From positions 12,587,001 through 12,651,000 of the forward strand of contig JAVTVX010000026.1 in NCBI GenBank assembly GCA_033439265.1: a stretch of DNA of 64,000 nucleotides, written 5' to 3'. A program made the translations under genes and the position numbers. Each line of letters starts with the position of its first letter. Positions within the stretch are counted from its first letter, which is position 1. Source of the stretch: Dillenia suffruticosa. Taxonomy: Eukaryota; Streptophyta; Magnoliopsida; Dilleniales; Dilleniaceae. The notes below the pieces were generated by a model. It saw nothing but the letters and a program-made list of their open reading frames with translations. It ran no database searches and was not told where the DNA came from. Shown here in pieces: positions 24,379 to 35,687 of this stretch.

Positions 24379-26419
24379 AAATGAGTGAAATGGCCAAAGG
24401 TTCTTCGTCTGGATCTTTTCCCTGCATAAGAGATATTAGCAGCACTATGTCGTAGGAATTGTGTAACATCCTAGATCTCATGCTATTGGGTGACAACTTT
24501 GACATTGTATCGGCGACTGACATCGATAGAGCCAATATGGCCTTGGGAAATCAAGTTCCAATGTATAAGCAGTCGGTAAAGTATGGTTTGAAGGTGCTAT
24601 ACACCGGCCTTATCGCTAGGGTTTTGTTGCATTGAAACAATTTTCCTACTCTGTTGATTCTCAGTGCTTAGCGTTTGGTAGTTGCAGTTATTTCTCTGAT
24701 GAGTTTTTGCCTTTTGCATTTCGACTTTGAAGTCTTAGCATCCATGTTTACGTTGAAAAAGTGTAGGAAGAAGGGTTTCACCATAGATTGGTTTTGCTTG
24801 CAGACCCGGCCACAGTCAAATTAGAAGTTCTTTTATAGCAAGACCATTAACAAGAGTTGAAGGTACAAGTACTTCTTCGTTGAATTCCTAAAGGAAAGCT
24901 GATACCAGAGCTTCTGGTACCCAATGATGGCTCGTTTACCAGGTTGAAGCCTTGTTAGAACAATCGTAATTCATGTTTTGTCCGATCTATAGGCAAATAC
25001 TGCGAGGCCTTGAAGAGGAGCGTTTGGATTGAGCGTCTCTTAGATGACAAGTAGCTTGCGGGTATGCTGCTCAGGGAGAAAAGGAAGGTCGAGAGGCCTT
25101 TGCTGCTTGAGAAGAAGAAGAAGGAGCTTATGGATTTTCTGTGTTCTCTACAGAGGAGGACTTGATAGAGATCACTATTGCCCGACAGATGAGAGAGGGG
25201 CAGATGGGATCCCTAGGAGAAACCGAGAGTACATCGAGGGCTCGTTTGCCTGATTTGATCCCACTCTCCTCTTTGAGGGTCAAGAGGAGGTGAGTACAAT
25301 TGCAACAGTCACCTGAGAATGAGATCGGTGAGAGTCCGGAGGAGAGGTCCCCGGTTGCCTGAGAACTTGCTCAACAAGCCGTCGATGAGTAGGTAGAGGT
25401 AGGCGATGGTGGGCTTAGAGATGAGTGCTCTGTTGGTGGAACTGGCCAGGGTTCTCCAACGGGAGAAGAAAGTGACGTTCCTAAGGCTTCAACGGAGGTA
25501 AGGGCACTTTCCTCAGGACGTTTTGAAGATACTAGCCTCGAGCTGTTGGAGGGACCTAGTACGGGCCATCTTCTGCTGTTCCATTGTTGCCCTTCAAAAA
25601 GGGCAAACGTGTAGTGCTCGAGGAGGAGGTATTTCCTCACACTATCCTTGTTTGGTCTTTTAATGGGTGTTGAGGCTTGAAGGAATGGGAAACGATGATG
25701 ATCAGTGATGGGGACAATCGTCATTGCTACGTGGACATTGTCAAAGGGAAGCGAATAGCCGATCGGTTTGACTTTTATCGTTTCGATCTGCAGCTAAACA
25801 AGCTCTCGCTCGAGCAGGGTGACGAGGCCTTGTTTTCTACGGCTATGAAGGTATTTTTTTTAGCACTCGTCCACTTCTTATATTGTAGTCCACTGACTGG
25901 TGTTCATTTGTTCAGACCATGGTTCTAGCAGAGTTTCAAAAGCGACAGAGGGAGTAGACGTTGAGTCACATGAGGGTCATTCGGATCAGATAGTAAATGA
26001 TGTTTCTCGATTGGAGAAGGCCCTTTTGTAAAAGGAGGTAGCTTGAGGATGCGAAATCTTTCGTGGTTGCTATGAGTACTCATAACAGAGCAATGGAGCA
26101 GTTGAGAGTCGGATGGGATGCGACACTCCATCTATATGAGGAGCTAAAGACAGAGGCTAAGGTTTGCAAGACTTCTCTACAGGCTACAAAGAGGCTGGCC
26201 GAATTGCATGACCAATCTCTTCAAACTGCCAAGCTAGGTTGTTATAGATCAACATACGTGCACTCAGCACAAACTGTCTGAGAGGTTCCAGTATGCTATG
26301 GAAGTCATTCGTCAGGCAAGACTGGCAAGTGCCATGCCTTCGAACACTGTGGGTCCCATTTCCAAGCTCGAGTCTGCCACTGCCCCAATAGAGTCCGATA
26401 TTCCTTTTGTCCCCTAATT
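24379..26419 (+). pseudogene. Decayed antisense ORF of the Tat-like element
   Basis: On the plus strand, opposite to gag, stretches of coherent reading run from near 24379 (MSEMAKGSSSGSFP, then LDLMLLGDNFDIVSATDID) to a stop at 26419 after SKLESATAPIESDIPFVP. The 26063-26281 part looks helical (EELKTEAKVCKTSLQATKRL), like the coiled-coil tails of ORFs carried by some plant gypsy elements. A T-rich stretch after 26419 may be its old 3' end. Several breaks interrupt it. The function of such antisense ORFs is unknown, and I do not recognise an enzyme domain. Confidence 0.5.
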
Positions 26420-26649
26420 GGGTTTCTGTATTCTTTTTTGTAATTTTTCCTTTTTGTACTTCTTTTCGAATGCATCAATTAAATGTTCTTTTGCTCTTGT
26501 CTCGTTGTATACTTCATGTGGACATTATCATCTTTCGATAGATATAGCTTTACTCGGGGGCATCTCTCTGACCAATATTGCATTTATTCGATAACTAGGT
26601 TTTTTCTATGAGCCATTCGATAGTACAAATCACACATATTCCATGGGGA

Positions 26650-27300
26650 GGTGAATCTCCTGTTGATAATAAACTTCATTCGATAAGTTTTATTCATGGG
26701 TAGATCGCGTGATGTTGGCTTGTACGGGGAGATAAAGCCTAATGATAGACTTTGTCTAAGACTAACCTATTTGGGGAGATAAGTCCCTTAACAATAGGCT
26801 CCATCCGGGAGGATTGGCTTGTTCGGGGAATTAAATTCCTAAAGATAGACTTCATTCGAGAGGTCTGGGTGACACTGATCCGTTTAGAGAGATATATCTC
26901 TTACTAAACTCCGTTGGGAGGACTGGACAACACTGGCCCATTCGGAGCGATAAATCCTTAACAATAGACTCTGTTCAGGAGGAGTGGACAATACTAACCC
27001 GTTCTGAGAGATAGATCCCTAATGATAAATTCTATTTGAGAGGTTTGGATGATATTGGTCCATTTGGAAAAATAGATCCCTAACAATAGACTTTGTTTGG
27101 GAGGACTGGATGACACAGATCCATTTGTGGATCTTAATGATAGACTTGATTTGAGAGGACTGGGCGATACTGGCCCGTTTGAGAAGATGGATCCTTAACA
27201 ATAGATTTCATTCGAGAGAACTGGGCGATACTAGCCCATTCAGGGAGATAAATCCTTCATGATGGACTCTGCTTGGGAGGACTGGGTGACACTGATATAT
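26650..27300. repeat. 61-bp degenerate tandem array in the Tat-like element
   Basis: Roughly ten diverged units of about 61 bp stand head to tail. Each has the pattern GGGAGATAAATCC, then TTAACAATAGACT, then GGGAGGACTGG, then GACACTGGCCC. The units at about 26940, 27000 and 27060 are each exactly 61 bp when aligned. The array lies between the protease region and the antisense gene, where Tat elements are known to carry hypervariable tandem repeats. The first units (before about 26700) are the most decayed. Confidence 0.85.
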
Positions 27301-27449
27301 TCTCGGTACAACCGGCTTACTAAGAGAAATGAAATACATAATTATAATGAAATAATGATTAACAGATTAAGCGCCAAGACTAGGTGCTATAAACCATCCG
27401 TCAAGGGGTACTACGAATACAATCACAAAGAGAGAGATGTATAGTCTAC

Positions 27450-29100
27450 TTAGGAGAAAATGTCAGGGGTTCTGGATCACAGAGGAATGTCTCGATGCCA
27501 TTGTAGGTCCTGAACTTGACCTTGCTTCGTACTTGGTAATGCCTTTGGAACATTCAAGGTAGGTCGTCCTAAGATAGCATGCGTGGTCGGGCAGAGTTCC
27601 AAGAGTCACGGGTAGTGAAATGGTGCATTCAGATAGATCCATTTGCCTGAGAGCCTCTTACTGCGTCCAATGTGAGATTGTAGGTACGTAGAGGAAAAAC
27701 TCATATGTTGAAAGACATTCCAATAAAGGAGGCTGCATCCAACCAAAGATTTTTCTGATTTCATATTGTCCGATCTTAGCTGTGATGATGTCAGAATCGT
27801 GTTAATCTAGATTGACCCTTGTTAAGTCATTGTCATTAAAATTAGTCATGAGTCTTTTCCTTTTAGGCGGTTCTTTGACACGAGTGACAAGAACTGCTTT
27901 AGATGGAGAGCTGGATGGATTTATTTTCTGGAAGATCAGGGCTATTAGGTGCCCCCTTCATGTTCATACTTGATCGCATCGATGTAGTATTCGAAAGACA
28001 TAGGCTGGGAGGTAAGGTTGCAAGGGGTCATGCTTGCTTTGCACTTGGAGGATCACTCCATCTGTCAATTGTTGTCCCCTAGAACTGGCTGGTTGACTTG
28101 CTCATTCTTGCTTCGAGTTTTGAGGGAGGTCCTCTCTTTCCGCACTGATGAATCTTTAGAGTCGACCACTTCGGACAAGAAACTCGAGTTTACCTTTTAG
28201 CCTTTTGCATTCTTAGTGAGATGGTCATAGTCCCGGTGGAAGTGACAATATCAAGTCTTGTCCTTCTTAGGACCATTCTTTATGGGGCAAAGGGACCACC
28301 TTACATAGGGCTTGTTTTGAATATGGAGGAGTACTTGACTAGAAATTTCATTTAGAGGGGTGTAACTAGTGAATTTTCATTGTTGTTGAGGCCCTTGGTG
28401 GGCCTTCTTATATGTTTTTGAGCTGGGCAGTTGCGTCATCTGTCAAAGGCTTCATGATCTTTCATGGCGATGTATTTTTTTACTTGAGTATAAAATTTCT
28501 GAATAGTAGATGGAGGGTTCTTAGTGATAGATGTTTTCATTCCAGACGGCCGCAGTCCTGTGAGCAGCGCTGCTAGCGTAATAGAATGGTCTAGTCCAAA
28601 TACCCCCATCATCTCTGCCTTGAACTTTTTGAGGAAATCTCTCGACGGTTTGTCTTCCCTCTACTGTAATGAGAGGAGGGATGTGGACTTTCTCTTAGCC
28701 CCTCTGTTGACGACAAAGTGTGTCTCGAACTATTATCGGAGTTAAGAGAAACTCTTGACACTTAATGGGATGAGAGAATTGAACCATGTCAGCGGTGACC
28801 CTTCAGAGTTGTTGGAAAGTGTTTGCACATAGTCGTATCGGACATGTCTCTCGAGATCATCACAGTGATGAAGTAGGCAACATGATCCCTAGGATTGATA
28901 GTGCCAGTGGGATACAGAGTAGTTTCGTCTCTCTTTACGTTTTCTCACTTTAGCTCATTTGCTACAAGCTCCTCGACCTATTTCCTTAGATAATTTGATC
29001 GTATCGGGATGTCACTGAAGGTTCTCAGTGCTCTTTGGGCTTGAGCCTTCATGTGTACATGTGACCTGATTCGTGAGAAGAGAATTGGGCTCCTAGTCAA
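27450..29100 (-). pseudogene. Gag-protease remains of the Tat-like element
   Basis: The clearest part is a retrotransposon gag domain on the minus strand between about 28930 and 28450. It has INPRDHVAYF, then DTTMCKHFPTTLKG, and further on the ITKNPPSTIQKFYTQVKKYI segment. Toward 27600-28200 the order continues into a region resembling the aspartic-protease part of Tat elements. The N-terminal part of the same region lies beyond the nested copia element (34180-34473). It is a broken fossil with numerous breaks. The family is assigned from gag motif order. Confidence 0.7.
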
Positions 29101-29104
29101 AGAG

Positions 29105-29360
29105 TGTGGAATCGGTAGGTTTTAGAATACCTAGCCGAATAATTTCTATCTTATTCATAAGAGGTGATGTGCCTCATCTATATATACAATAAGATAGATA
29201 AAGAACTAGGAAACTAACTCCTAATTACTCCTAATTTACAGCCATAAAATAGGCCATAAAATAGGATCTAAATCAATCATTCAAAAACTACATTTATTTT
29301 CCTAAAATAAAGATTTCTAAGTAATATAAAACATTCCTAAATAAATGCATTATTCCAACA
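29105..29360 (-). repeat. 3' LTR of the copia element
   Basis: 256 bp, bounded TGT...ACA. It includes a TATATATACAATAAG stretch near 29180. One extra 10-bp unit relative to the other LTR comes from a short tandem (CTAATTACTC). Confidence 0.95.
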
Positions 29361-29372
29361 CTCCCTCTCAAG
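29361..29372 (-). other. Copia polypurine tract
   Basis: The minus strand reads CTTGAGAGGGAG directly before the 3' LTR, as expected for the plus-strand priming site. Confidence 0.85.
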
Positions 29373-32300
29373 TTGGAGTATAGATATCAATCATGTTCAA
29401 CTTGGATAGGAGTTCTTCAAATCTGACTCGTGATAAGCCTTTGGTTAAGAAATCTGCAAGTTGTCCCTTGGATGTAATGTAGGGTATACACACAAGTCCT
29501 TCTTCAATCTTCTCTTTAATGAAATGTCTATCCACTTCTATGTGTTTAGTACGGTCATGGTGAGTTGGATTGTGAGCAATACTGATTGCTGACTTGTTAT
29601 CATAGTACAGCAGTATAGGATTCTCACCTTAAAGTGAAAGCTCATCCATGATTCTTCTTAGCCATAGAAGTTCGCATATTCCTTGTGCAAGAGCTCGAAA
29701 TTCAGCCTCAGCACTGCTTCTTGCTATTACTGATTGCTTTTTACTCCTCCAAGTCACTAGGTTGCCCCATATAAATGTACAATACCCAGTAGTAGACCTT
29801 CTATCACTAACTGACTCGGCCCAATCAGTATCAGTGAATGCCTCTATCTTCCTTGAATCATTTTTCTTGAAAAAAAGTCCCTTTCCAGGAGTTCTTTTGA
29901 GGTATCTCAAAATACGTTGAACTGCTTCCAGATGTTTCTCATAAGGCTCATGCATAAATTGGCTGACCACACTGACGACGTAGGCAATATCAGGTCGTGT
30001 ATGAGACAGATAAATTAAACGTCCCACTAACCTTTGATATCTACCTTTATCAACAGGGACCTCTCCCTTCTTAGATCCTAACTTGTGATTCTCTTCAATT
30101 GGTGTATCAGCCGGTTTACTTCCCAGAAAACCTGTCTCTCTGAGCAGGTCAATGATATATTTCCTTTGTGACACATAAATCCCTTTCTTTGATCTTGCAA
30201 CTTCCATACCAAGAAAGTATTTCATAGACTCAAGATCCTTGATTTCAAATTCTTTGGTTAGAAATTTCTTCATTCTTTCTCCTTCAGTTGTATCATCCTC
30301 TGTAAGTAGAATATCATCAACGTACACAATTAAGACTGAGATATTCCCATCTTGAGATTATTTGAAAAATAAAGTATGATCGGTTTGAGTTTGAGTGTAG
30401 CCATATTTCTTTACCATCTTTGAGAAACGATCAAACCAGGCTTTAGGAGATTGCTTCAATCCGTAAAGAGATTTTTTTAGTTTGTAAACTGTATTAGTGC
30501 CATAGACATCTACAAAACCAGGAGGAATATCCATAAAAACTTCTTTTGTCAATTTTCCGTTTAGAAAGGCATTCTTGACATCTAATTGTGAAATCTTCCG
30601 GTCTAAATTAGCTGCAATAGAGAGAAGAACACGAATAGTGTTGAGTTTCGCTACCGGAGCAAATATTTCTTGGTAGTTTATCCCATAGGACTGTGTGAAT
30701 CCTTTTGCAACCAAGCGAGCCTTGAATCTTTCTATTGATCCATCTGAATTATATTTCACTGTGAATATCCACTTACACCCCACTGTTTTCTTTCCCTTCG
30801 GTATTGACACACACTCCCATGTTTCATTTTTCTCCGGTGCTTTAATCTCCTCCATAACTGCTGCTCTCCATTCTGGAATACTCAATGCTTCTTGGATTGA
30901 CTTGGGAATTGCTATATTGGTTAGATTAGTAGCAAAAGCCCGATAGGGAGGAGACAAACTGCTATAGCACTTGTAATCTGAAAAACGGTGAGACGTACAA
31001 GTTCTTTTTCCTTTTCTAAGAGCAATAGGAATATCTAGATCTTCAACAAGTGTTGAATTACTTTGATTTTCACAGGTGGCAAGATGTGTAGGAGAATTCT
31101 GATTTGATGCATCATCAAGAACCGGTGGATCCAATGACTGGTTCTGCTCAAGTGTGTGAATTCCTTCATTTTCCTTTCTTTTCCATCTCTCATAGACAAG
31201 TAATTTTGGACTTTGAATTTCCAATTCTGTTTCTTTAGTGATTGTAGTGGGTATTTTTTTGTCTGAAAGAGGAATATGAGTAGAAACGAGAGGCGTAAAA
31301 GGAGTAGGGTAACAATTGATAGGGCTGACTGAGTTTGATTGGTCTGAAAAAGGAGTAGGCAATGTATCCCAAAAATTACAAAAACTCTCTTCTGTGGTCG
31401 CATTCTCCCCCTAAAGTGAGTTTTTGGTGAAGTAAGGCTGATTCTCAAAGAAGAAAACATCCATACTAACAAACATCTTCTTAGTTTTTGGATCAAAGCA
31501 CTTATACCCTTTTTTTGTCGGTGAATATCCGAGGAAAACACATTTGACAGCCCTTGGATCAAATTTGCTATGGTTATGAGAATGGATATGAACAAAGGAG
31601 GTACACCCAAATATCCTAAGTGGTAAATTGGTAATTAAGCGGTTTGTTGGATAGGCACTTTGAAACATTTCTAGAGGAGTTTTGTATCCTAGAACCCGAG
31701 TAGGCATCCTATTAATGAGAAATGAGGCAGTAAGAATAGCTTCCCCCCAAAAAGGTTTTGGCACATTTGTTGTGAACATTAAGGATCTGGCAATCTCAAG
31801 TAAGTGTTTGTTTTTCCTTTCCGCCAACCCATTTTGTTGTGGAGTATTTATACAACTATTTTGATGAATGATTCCCTCTTCTTGAAGAAATGCTCTAAGA
31901 ACATTTTTGAAATATTCGCTCCCATTGTCTGTTCTAAGAATCTGAATTTGGGTTTGAAATTGGGTTTTGACCATTGAGTGAAAGCTTTTAAAGACATGTT
32001 CTGTTTCAGATTTTGCCTTCAAGAGATATACCCAACATAGTCTAGTATGATCATCGATAAAGGTAATAAACCATTTAGCCCCCGAAAAATTTTTTATTCG
32101 TGAAGGACTCCAAATATCACTGTGTATTATTGAGAAAATGGTGGAATACTTATATGACTGTACTGAAAAAGATGCACGATGATGTTTAGAAAATTGACAA
32201 ATCTCATACTGAAAGGAAGATGTATCTTTATTATTGAAAAGAGATGGAAATAAATTTTTCAAGTAGGGAAAGCTAGGGTGGCCGAGTCTATAGTGCCACA

Positions 32301-33912
32301 ATATGACATTATTTTCACATAAAGAAACAGAAAAGGATTTGCAAACCGAACTTTATCTATTTGAGTCTTCCTTGTCAAGGTAGTAAAGTCCTCCACACTC
32401 TTTAGCATTGCCAATCATCTTCCCCGAAATCAGTTCCCGAAATTGACATGAGAAGGAACCAAATTTAGCCACACAATTTTGATCATGAGTGAGTTTGCTA
32501 ATGGACAACAGATTACATGTAAGTAAAGGAACATGAAGTAAAGATTTTAAGGTCAGATTTTTTGACAAAATAATTGACCCTTTCCCTACTACAGTCGCTA
32601 ATGAACCATCAACAATCTTTACTTTCAAATTATCAGCACAAGGAGCATAAGTGGAGAAGCGTGAAGAACAACCTGTCATATGATCAGAGGCACCAGAATC
32701 TAGGATCCAAGGAGTTCTGTCCTCAGTTAGCACACTGAAGGTCTGAGAAAAATTACCTTTCTGTGCAATGGAGGCAGATGGAATACAAGTTGAATTCAAA
32801 AGTTTCATGAGACATTCCAACTGTTCTTTATTGAGGGAAACTAGAGAATTTTCAGGTGTTGATTCTTCTAAACTCGTTTGAAGAGCTTTGCTAGTCACTT
32901 GATCAGATTGTCCATTTTTCAAATAAGGAGGCTTTCCATGCAACTTCCAGCAAGTCTCACGGGTATGACCACGTTTTTTACAATGATCGCACCAGGGTCT
33001 GTTTCCCCTTTTATTCCGAGTATCATTGCCTCCATTTGAGGTATTAGAGAATCGATTGCTTTTGGCTGCCAGTGCTGATGATTCCGTTTCAAGAGTCTCT
33101 CGAGTTTCCTTTCCCAGCATAACGTTCCTTCTGCTTTCCTCCCTACGGACTTCGGAGAACACTTCCCGAGCGGATGGCAAGATCTCACGTCCAAGAATTC
33201 TTCCACGAACCTCATCGAGATCATTATTCAGACCAGCCAAGAAAGCAAAAACACGCTCTTTTTTAATCATTCTCTTAAATATAACACCGTCTTGTGGACA
33301 ATACCATTCATAATCATAAAATAAATCCAACTCCTGCCACAAGGTTCTGAGAGTATTGTAATATTGTAAAACACTTAAATTACCTTGTTTTGTATTCCGA
33401 ATTTGAGTAGAAGTTTCTTAAATCTGAGCTGAATTTTCCAGATCTGAGAAAGTTTCCTTTGCAGCCTCTCAGATTTCTTGGGCGGTAGTAAGAAACATGT
33501 ACGTCTTGCTGATTGACGGCTCCATTGAATTTATCAACTAGGACATGATTAGAGCATTCTCCGATTCCCAGATCTCAATCACTTCAGGACCTTCCTCCGG
33601 TTTTTTCGTTACTCCAGTTAAAAAACCGATCTTTCCTTGTCCTCTGATGAAGAGCTTGACTGACTGGGATCATTGGAGATAATTTTCTCCATTGAGTTTG
33701 TGGATGATTGGTTGAGTAGAGAGATTATCATGGGTCAAAAGATTGGTTTTTGAAGAAGAGGATCTCGTTGGACTAGAATCAAGTATGTGGTCACGCATAC
33801 TTGATGTGCCAGACATAATAGCTTGTTCTAGAAATAATAGATGAGAATTGCCGCAGAAAAAACTGAGAGAGAAAAACTACGACAGGATTTTGATACCAGA
33901 AACGAGCTCAAT

Positions 33913-33924
33913 GCTCTGATACCA
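33913..33924 (-). other. Copia primer-binding site (initiator tRNA-Met type)
   Basis: The minus strand reads TGGTATCAGAGC immediately after the 5' LTR. This is complementary to the 3' end of plant initiator tRNA-Met, the usual copia primer. Confidence 0.9.
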
Positions 33925-34170
33925 TGTGAAATCGGTAGGTTTTAGAATACCTAACCGAATAATCTCCATCTTATTCATAAGAGGTGATGTGCCTCATCTA
34001 TATATACAATAAGATAGATAAAGAACTAGGAAACTAACTCCTAATTTATAGCCATAAAATAGGCCATAAAATACGGTCTAAATCAATCATTCAAAAACTA
34101 CATTTATTTTCCTAAAATAACGATTTCTAAGTAATAGGAAACATTGCTAAATAAATGCATTATTCCAACA
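33925..34170 (-). repeat. 5' LTR of the copia element
   Basis: 246 bp, same ends as the partner LTR and about 95% identical to it by eye. It directly abuts the primer-binding site. Confidence 0.95.
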
Positions 34171-34494
34171 AAGAGTAGACTGAGTTCTTCTAATTGTTTG
34201 TCCATATTTTGTATTTTGGATTCCAACCTCTCTACCTGAGGTTGAATGACCTTTGTAGGGGAAGCAAGGACGATAAGAGGTGTCGGTTGACTTGGATGAT
34301 GGGCCAGGGGTTGCGCCTCTGGCAAATTAGTAATGATAGGAGGCTTTGTAGAGTTGTTCGCTACATGCTATGTGGTGTTTGTTGAGGAAACGGTATGCCC
34401 TTCCAGGATGCGACTCTGGAAGCAGCTTTGGTCATTCTTTGAGGAGTCATCTTCTCTTGATAAAGCTGTACATGATGGATTTCTTTCTAATCTG

Positions 34495-34513
34495 TTCCTA
34501 TAGATGATGCAAA
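34495..34513 (-). other. Degenerate primer-binding site of the Tat-like element
   Basis: On the minus strand these 19 bases agree with the consensus TTGGCGCCGTCTGTGGGAA, which I recall for many plant gypsy elements, at 13 positions. Nearly all mismatches are transitions, as expected from decay of methylated cytosines. A GATTAGAAAGAAATCCATCA leader follows directly, also common in this group. Confidence 0.6.
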
Positions 34514-34518
34514 TCTAT

Positions 34519-34892
34519 TGGAGGTGGGTTCGACTCCACAGATAATGGCTCTACTAACTCGAACGGAATAACTTGGCTACTTGGTAATCTCGATCAATGA
34601 GATCTATAAAAAGACCATCAGAGGGTGCTCTAGCGAATGAGGTTTCAACGCTCAACTTAGAGAGCGGCTTTTGAAATAAGAAGATAGACAAAAAGAAAAC
34701 TCAGTCATGTCGAAAGCAAGAGACTGCAAAAATATAAGTCAAAAGTATACGTATCTCATTGAATGATTTAACGATGCATATATAATTACTTGGTAGGAGA
34801 GATGTACGCGTGCGGTTCGTTGAAATTCTAGTTTCCTTATGGAGGGTTCCGAGATTATTGAGATTATGATGAAAGGATTCCAAAAGATTTCA
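34519..34892 (-). repeat. Right LTR (5' LTR) of the Tat-like element
   Basis: Partner of 23998-24372. It is followed on the minus strand by a five-base spacer and the primer-binding site, which fixes its inner border well. Confidence 0.75.
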
Positions 34893-35196
34893 AATGCTAT
34901 CGAACAAGAAAGTTTTGATGGCTGTAGAGATTTTCTTCCACGATTTGAAGTCTCATTTTCGTTTACGGAAGGTCCTATCCATATTTTCAGGGGAAGTGAA
35001 TATTTGCCTCACAAGGCTAAATGATGATCATCGAACACCAAGGAGGTGTTGTAACCGAGCAATTGTCTACCGATCAAAACTTGGTTGATGAATGTCGAGT
35101 AGATATGGGCCGTGTCTACATGTCTGAGAGATGAATCCTGTGTTGACGACACGTTTTAGTAGATGTGTCCCTTAAGTTAGGGGTTCAGAGGGTCTT

Positions 35197-35320
35197 AAGC
35201 CTCATAATGATGATTGGTCTTTAAACTAAATGATTGATCAAGCAACTGTAGATTGAGCAAGCCTCATAATGATGATTGGTCTTCAAACTAAATGATTAAT
35301 CAGACGACTGTAGATTGAGC
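35197..35320. repeat. Two tandem copies of a 62-bp unit
   Basis: AAGCCTCATAATGATGATTGG starts at 35197 and again at 35259. The units differ at only a few positions, so this duplication is more recent than the surrounding decay. Confidence 0.85.
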
Positions 35321-35479
35321 GCAAAATAAGGTAAGGGAGAGTTGTTTCGGGCCAATCTTGAGCCCAATGCGAGTTGGGCCATTTTGACTATGTATAATCA
35401 TTCCAAAGAGAAGGTTCAACTTTAACCAAAAGAAAAAGAAAAAGAAAAAAAAGAGAAGGTTCAACATTATTCCCAAGAT

Positions 35480-35560
35480 GACAGCTTAATGGTCACAACT
35501 ATTTTTTTTCTAATCTTGTGATTTAAAATTCAAATTTCGTATAACAAAAAAAAAAAGATA
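35480..35560 (+). repeat. tRNA-derived SINE-like fragment
   Basis: AGCTTAATGGTCA fits an RNA polymerase III A box. About 35 bp later TGATTTAAAATTCAAATTTC resembles a decayed B box region, followed by an A-run. Similar layouts occur near 3793 and 55045 and, reversed, near 13340. This is a weak call. Confidence 0.35.
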
Positions 35561-35687
35561 GAGAATGTTCAAAATCTCTAATATTTGAACCAAAAGTCGA
35601 AGAGCATGAAATTATAGGATACATGGTGTGTTCTCATTGGTTAGTGGTACACACAAACTTTTGTTAACAAAGACTTTGGGTTCTAAC

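Larger units (their letters stand above)
29105..34170 (-). mobile_element. Ty1/copia LTR retrotransposon, nested and relatively young
   Basis: All structural parts are present on the minus strand: 5' LTR (33925-34170), primer-binding site, gag with a CX2CX4HX4C knuckle (near 32940-33000), and protease with DSGASDHM (near 32690). Then come integrase (about 31450-32300), reverse transcriptase (about 30300-30950, with YVDDI near its end), RNase H (about 29630-29850), polypurine tract and 3' LTR (29105-29360). The order protease-integrase-RT-RNase H defines copia. A 5-bp target duplication AAGAG flanks it (29100-29104 and 34171-34175). The coding region is nearly full length but is interrupted about four or five times, so it is not autonomous. 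The two LTRs differ at about 11 of 246 aligned positions plus one 10-bp length difference. Under commonly used plant rates that suggests insertion on the order of a few million years ago or less. Confidence 0.95.
23998..34892 (-). mobile_element. Old Ty3/gypsy LTR retrotransposon, Tat-like, carrying a nested copia element
   Basis: Direct repeats of about 375 bp (23998-24372 and 34519-34892) bound the element. Next to the right repeat, on the minus strand, is a degenerate primer-binding site. Minus-strand gag remains follow (34180-34473, interrupted by the copia insertion, then about 29100-28300), then a protease-like region (about 28300-27450). Beyond these lie a 61-bp tandem array (about 26650-27300) and a decayed gene on the opposite strand (24379-26419). 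Gag-protease, a tandem-repeat untranslated region and an antisense ORF together are typical of the Tat lineage. I recognise no reverse transcriptase, RNase H or integrase belonging to it, so it may be a non-autonomous type. No matching target duplication is evident. The element is broken at many places. Its LTRs are only about four-fifths identical by eye, so it is old. Without the nested element it is about 5.8 kb. Confidence 0.75.
34893..35687. other. Flank of the Tat-like element, no gene recognised
   Basis: Unique-looking sequence with short open frames around 34839-35088 and no motif. It contains the 62-bp tandem pair at 35197-35320 and a purine run near 35430-35455. Confidence 0.4.

Noticed and set aside
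25371-25724. 117-codon minus-strand open frame in the Tat-like element
   Set aside because: It is antisense to the plus-strand relic ORF and shows no gypsy motif. The gag and protease remains lie to the right of it.
26650-27300. Regularly repeated units that might suggest a CRISPR-like array
   Set aside because: The units are directly adjacent with no unique spacers, they are degenerate, and the sequence is plant nuclear DNA. It is a tandem repeat in a retrotransposon.
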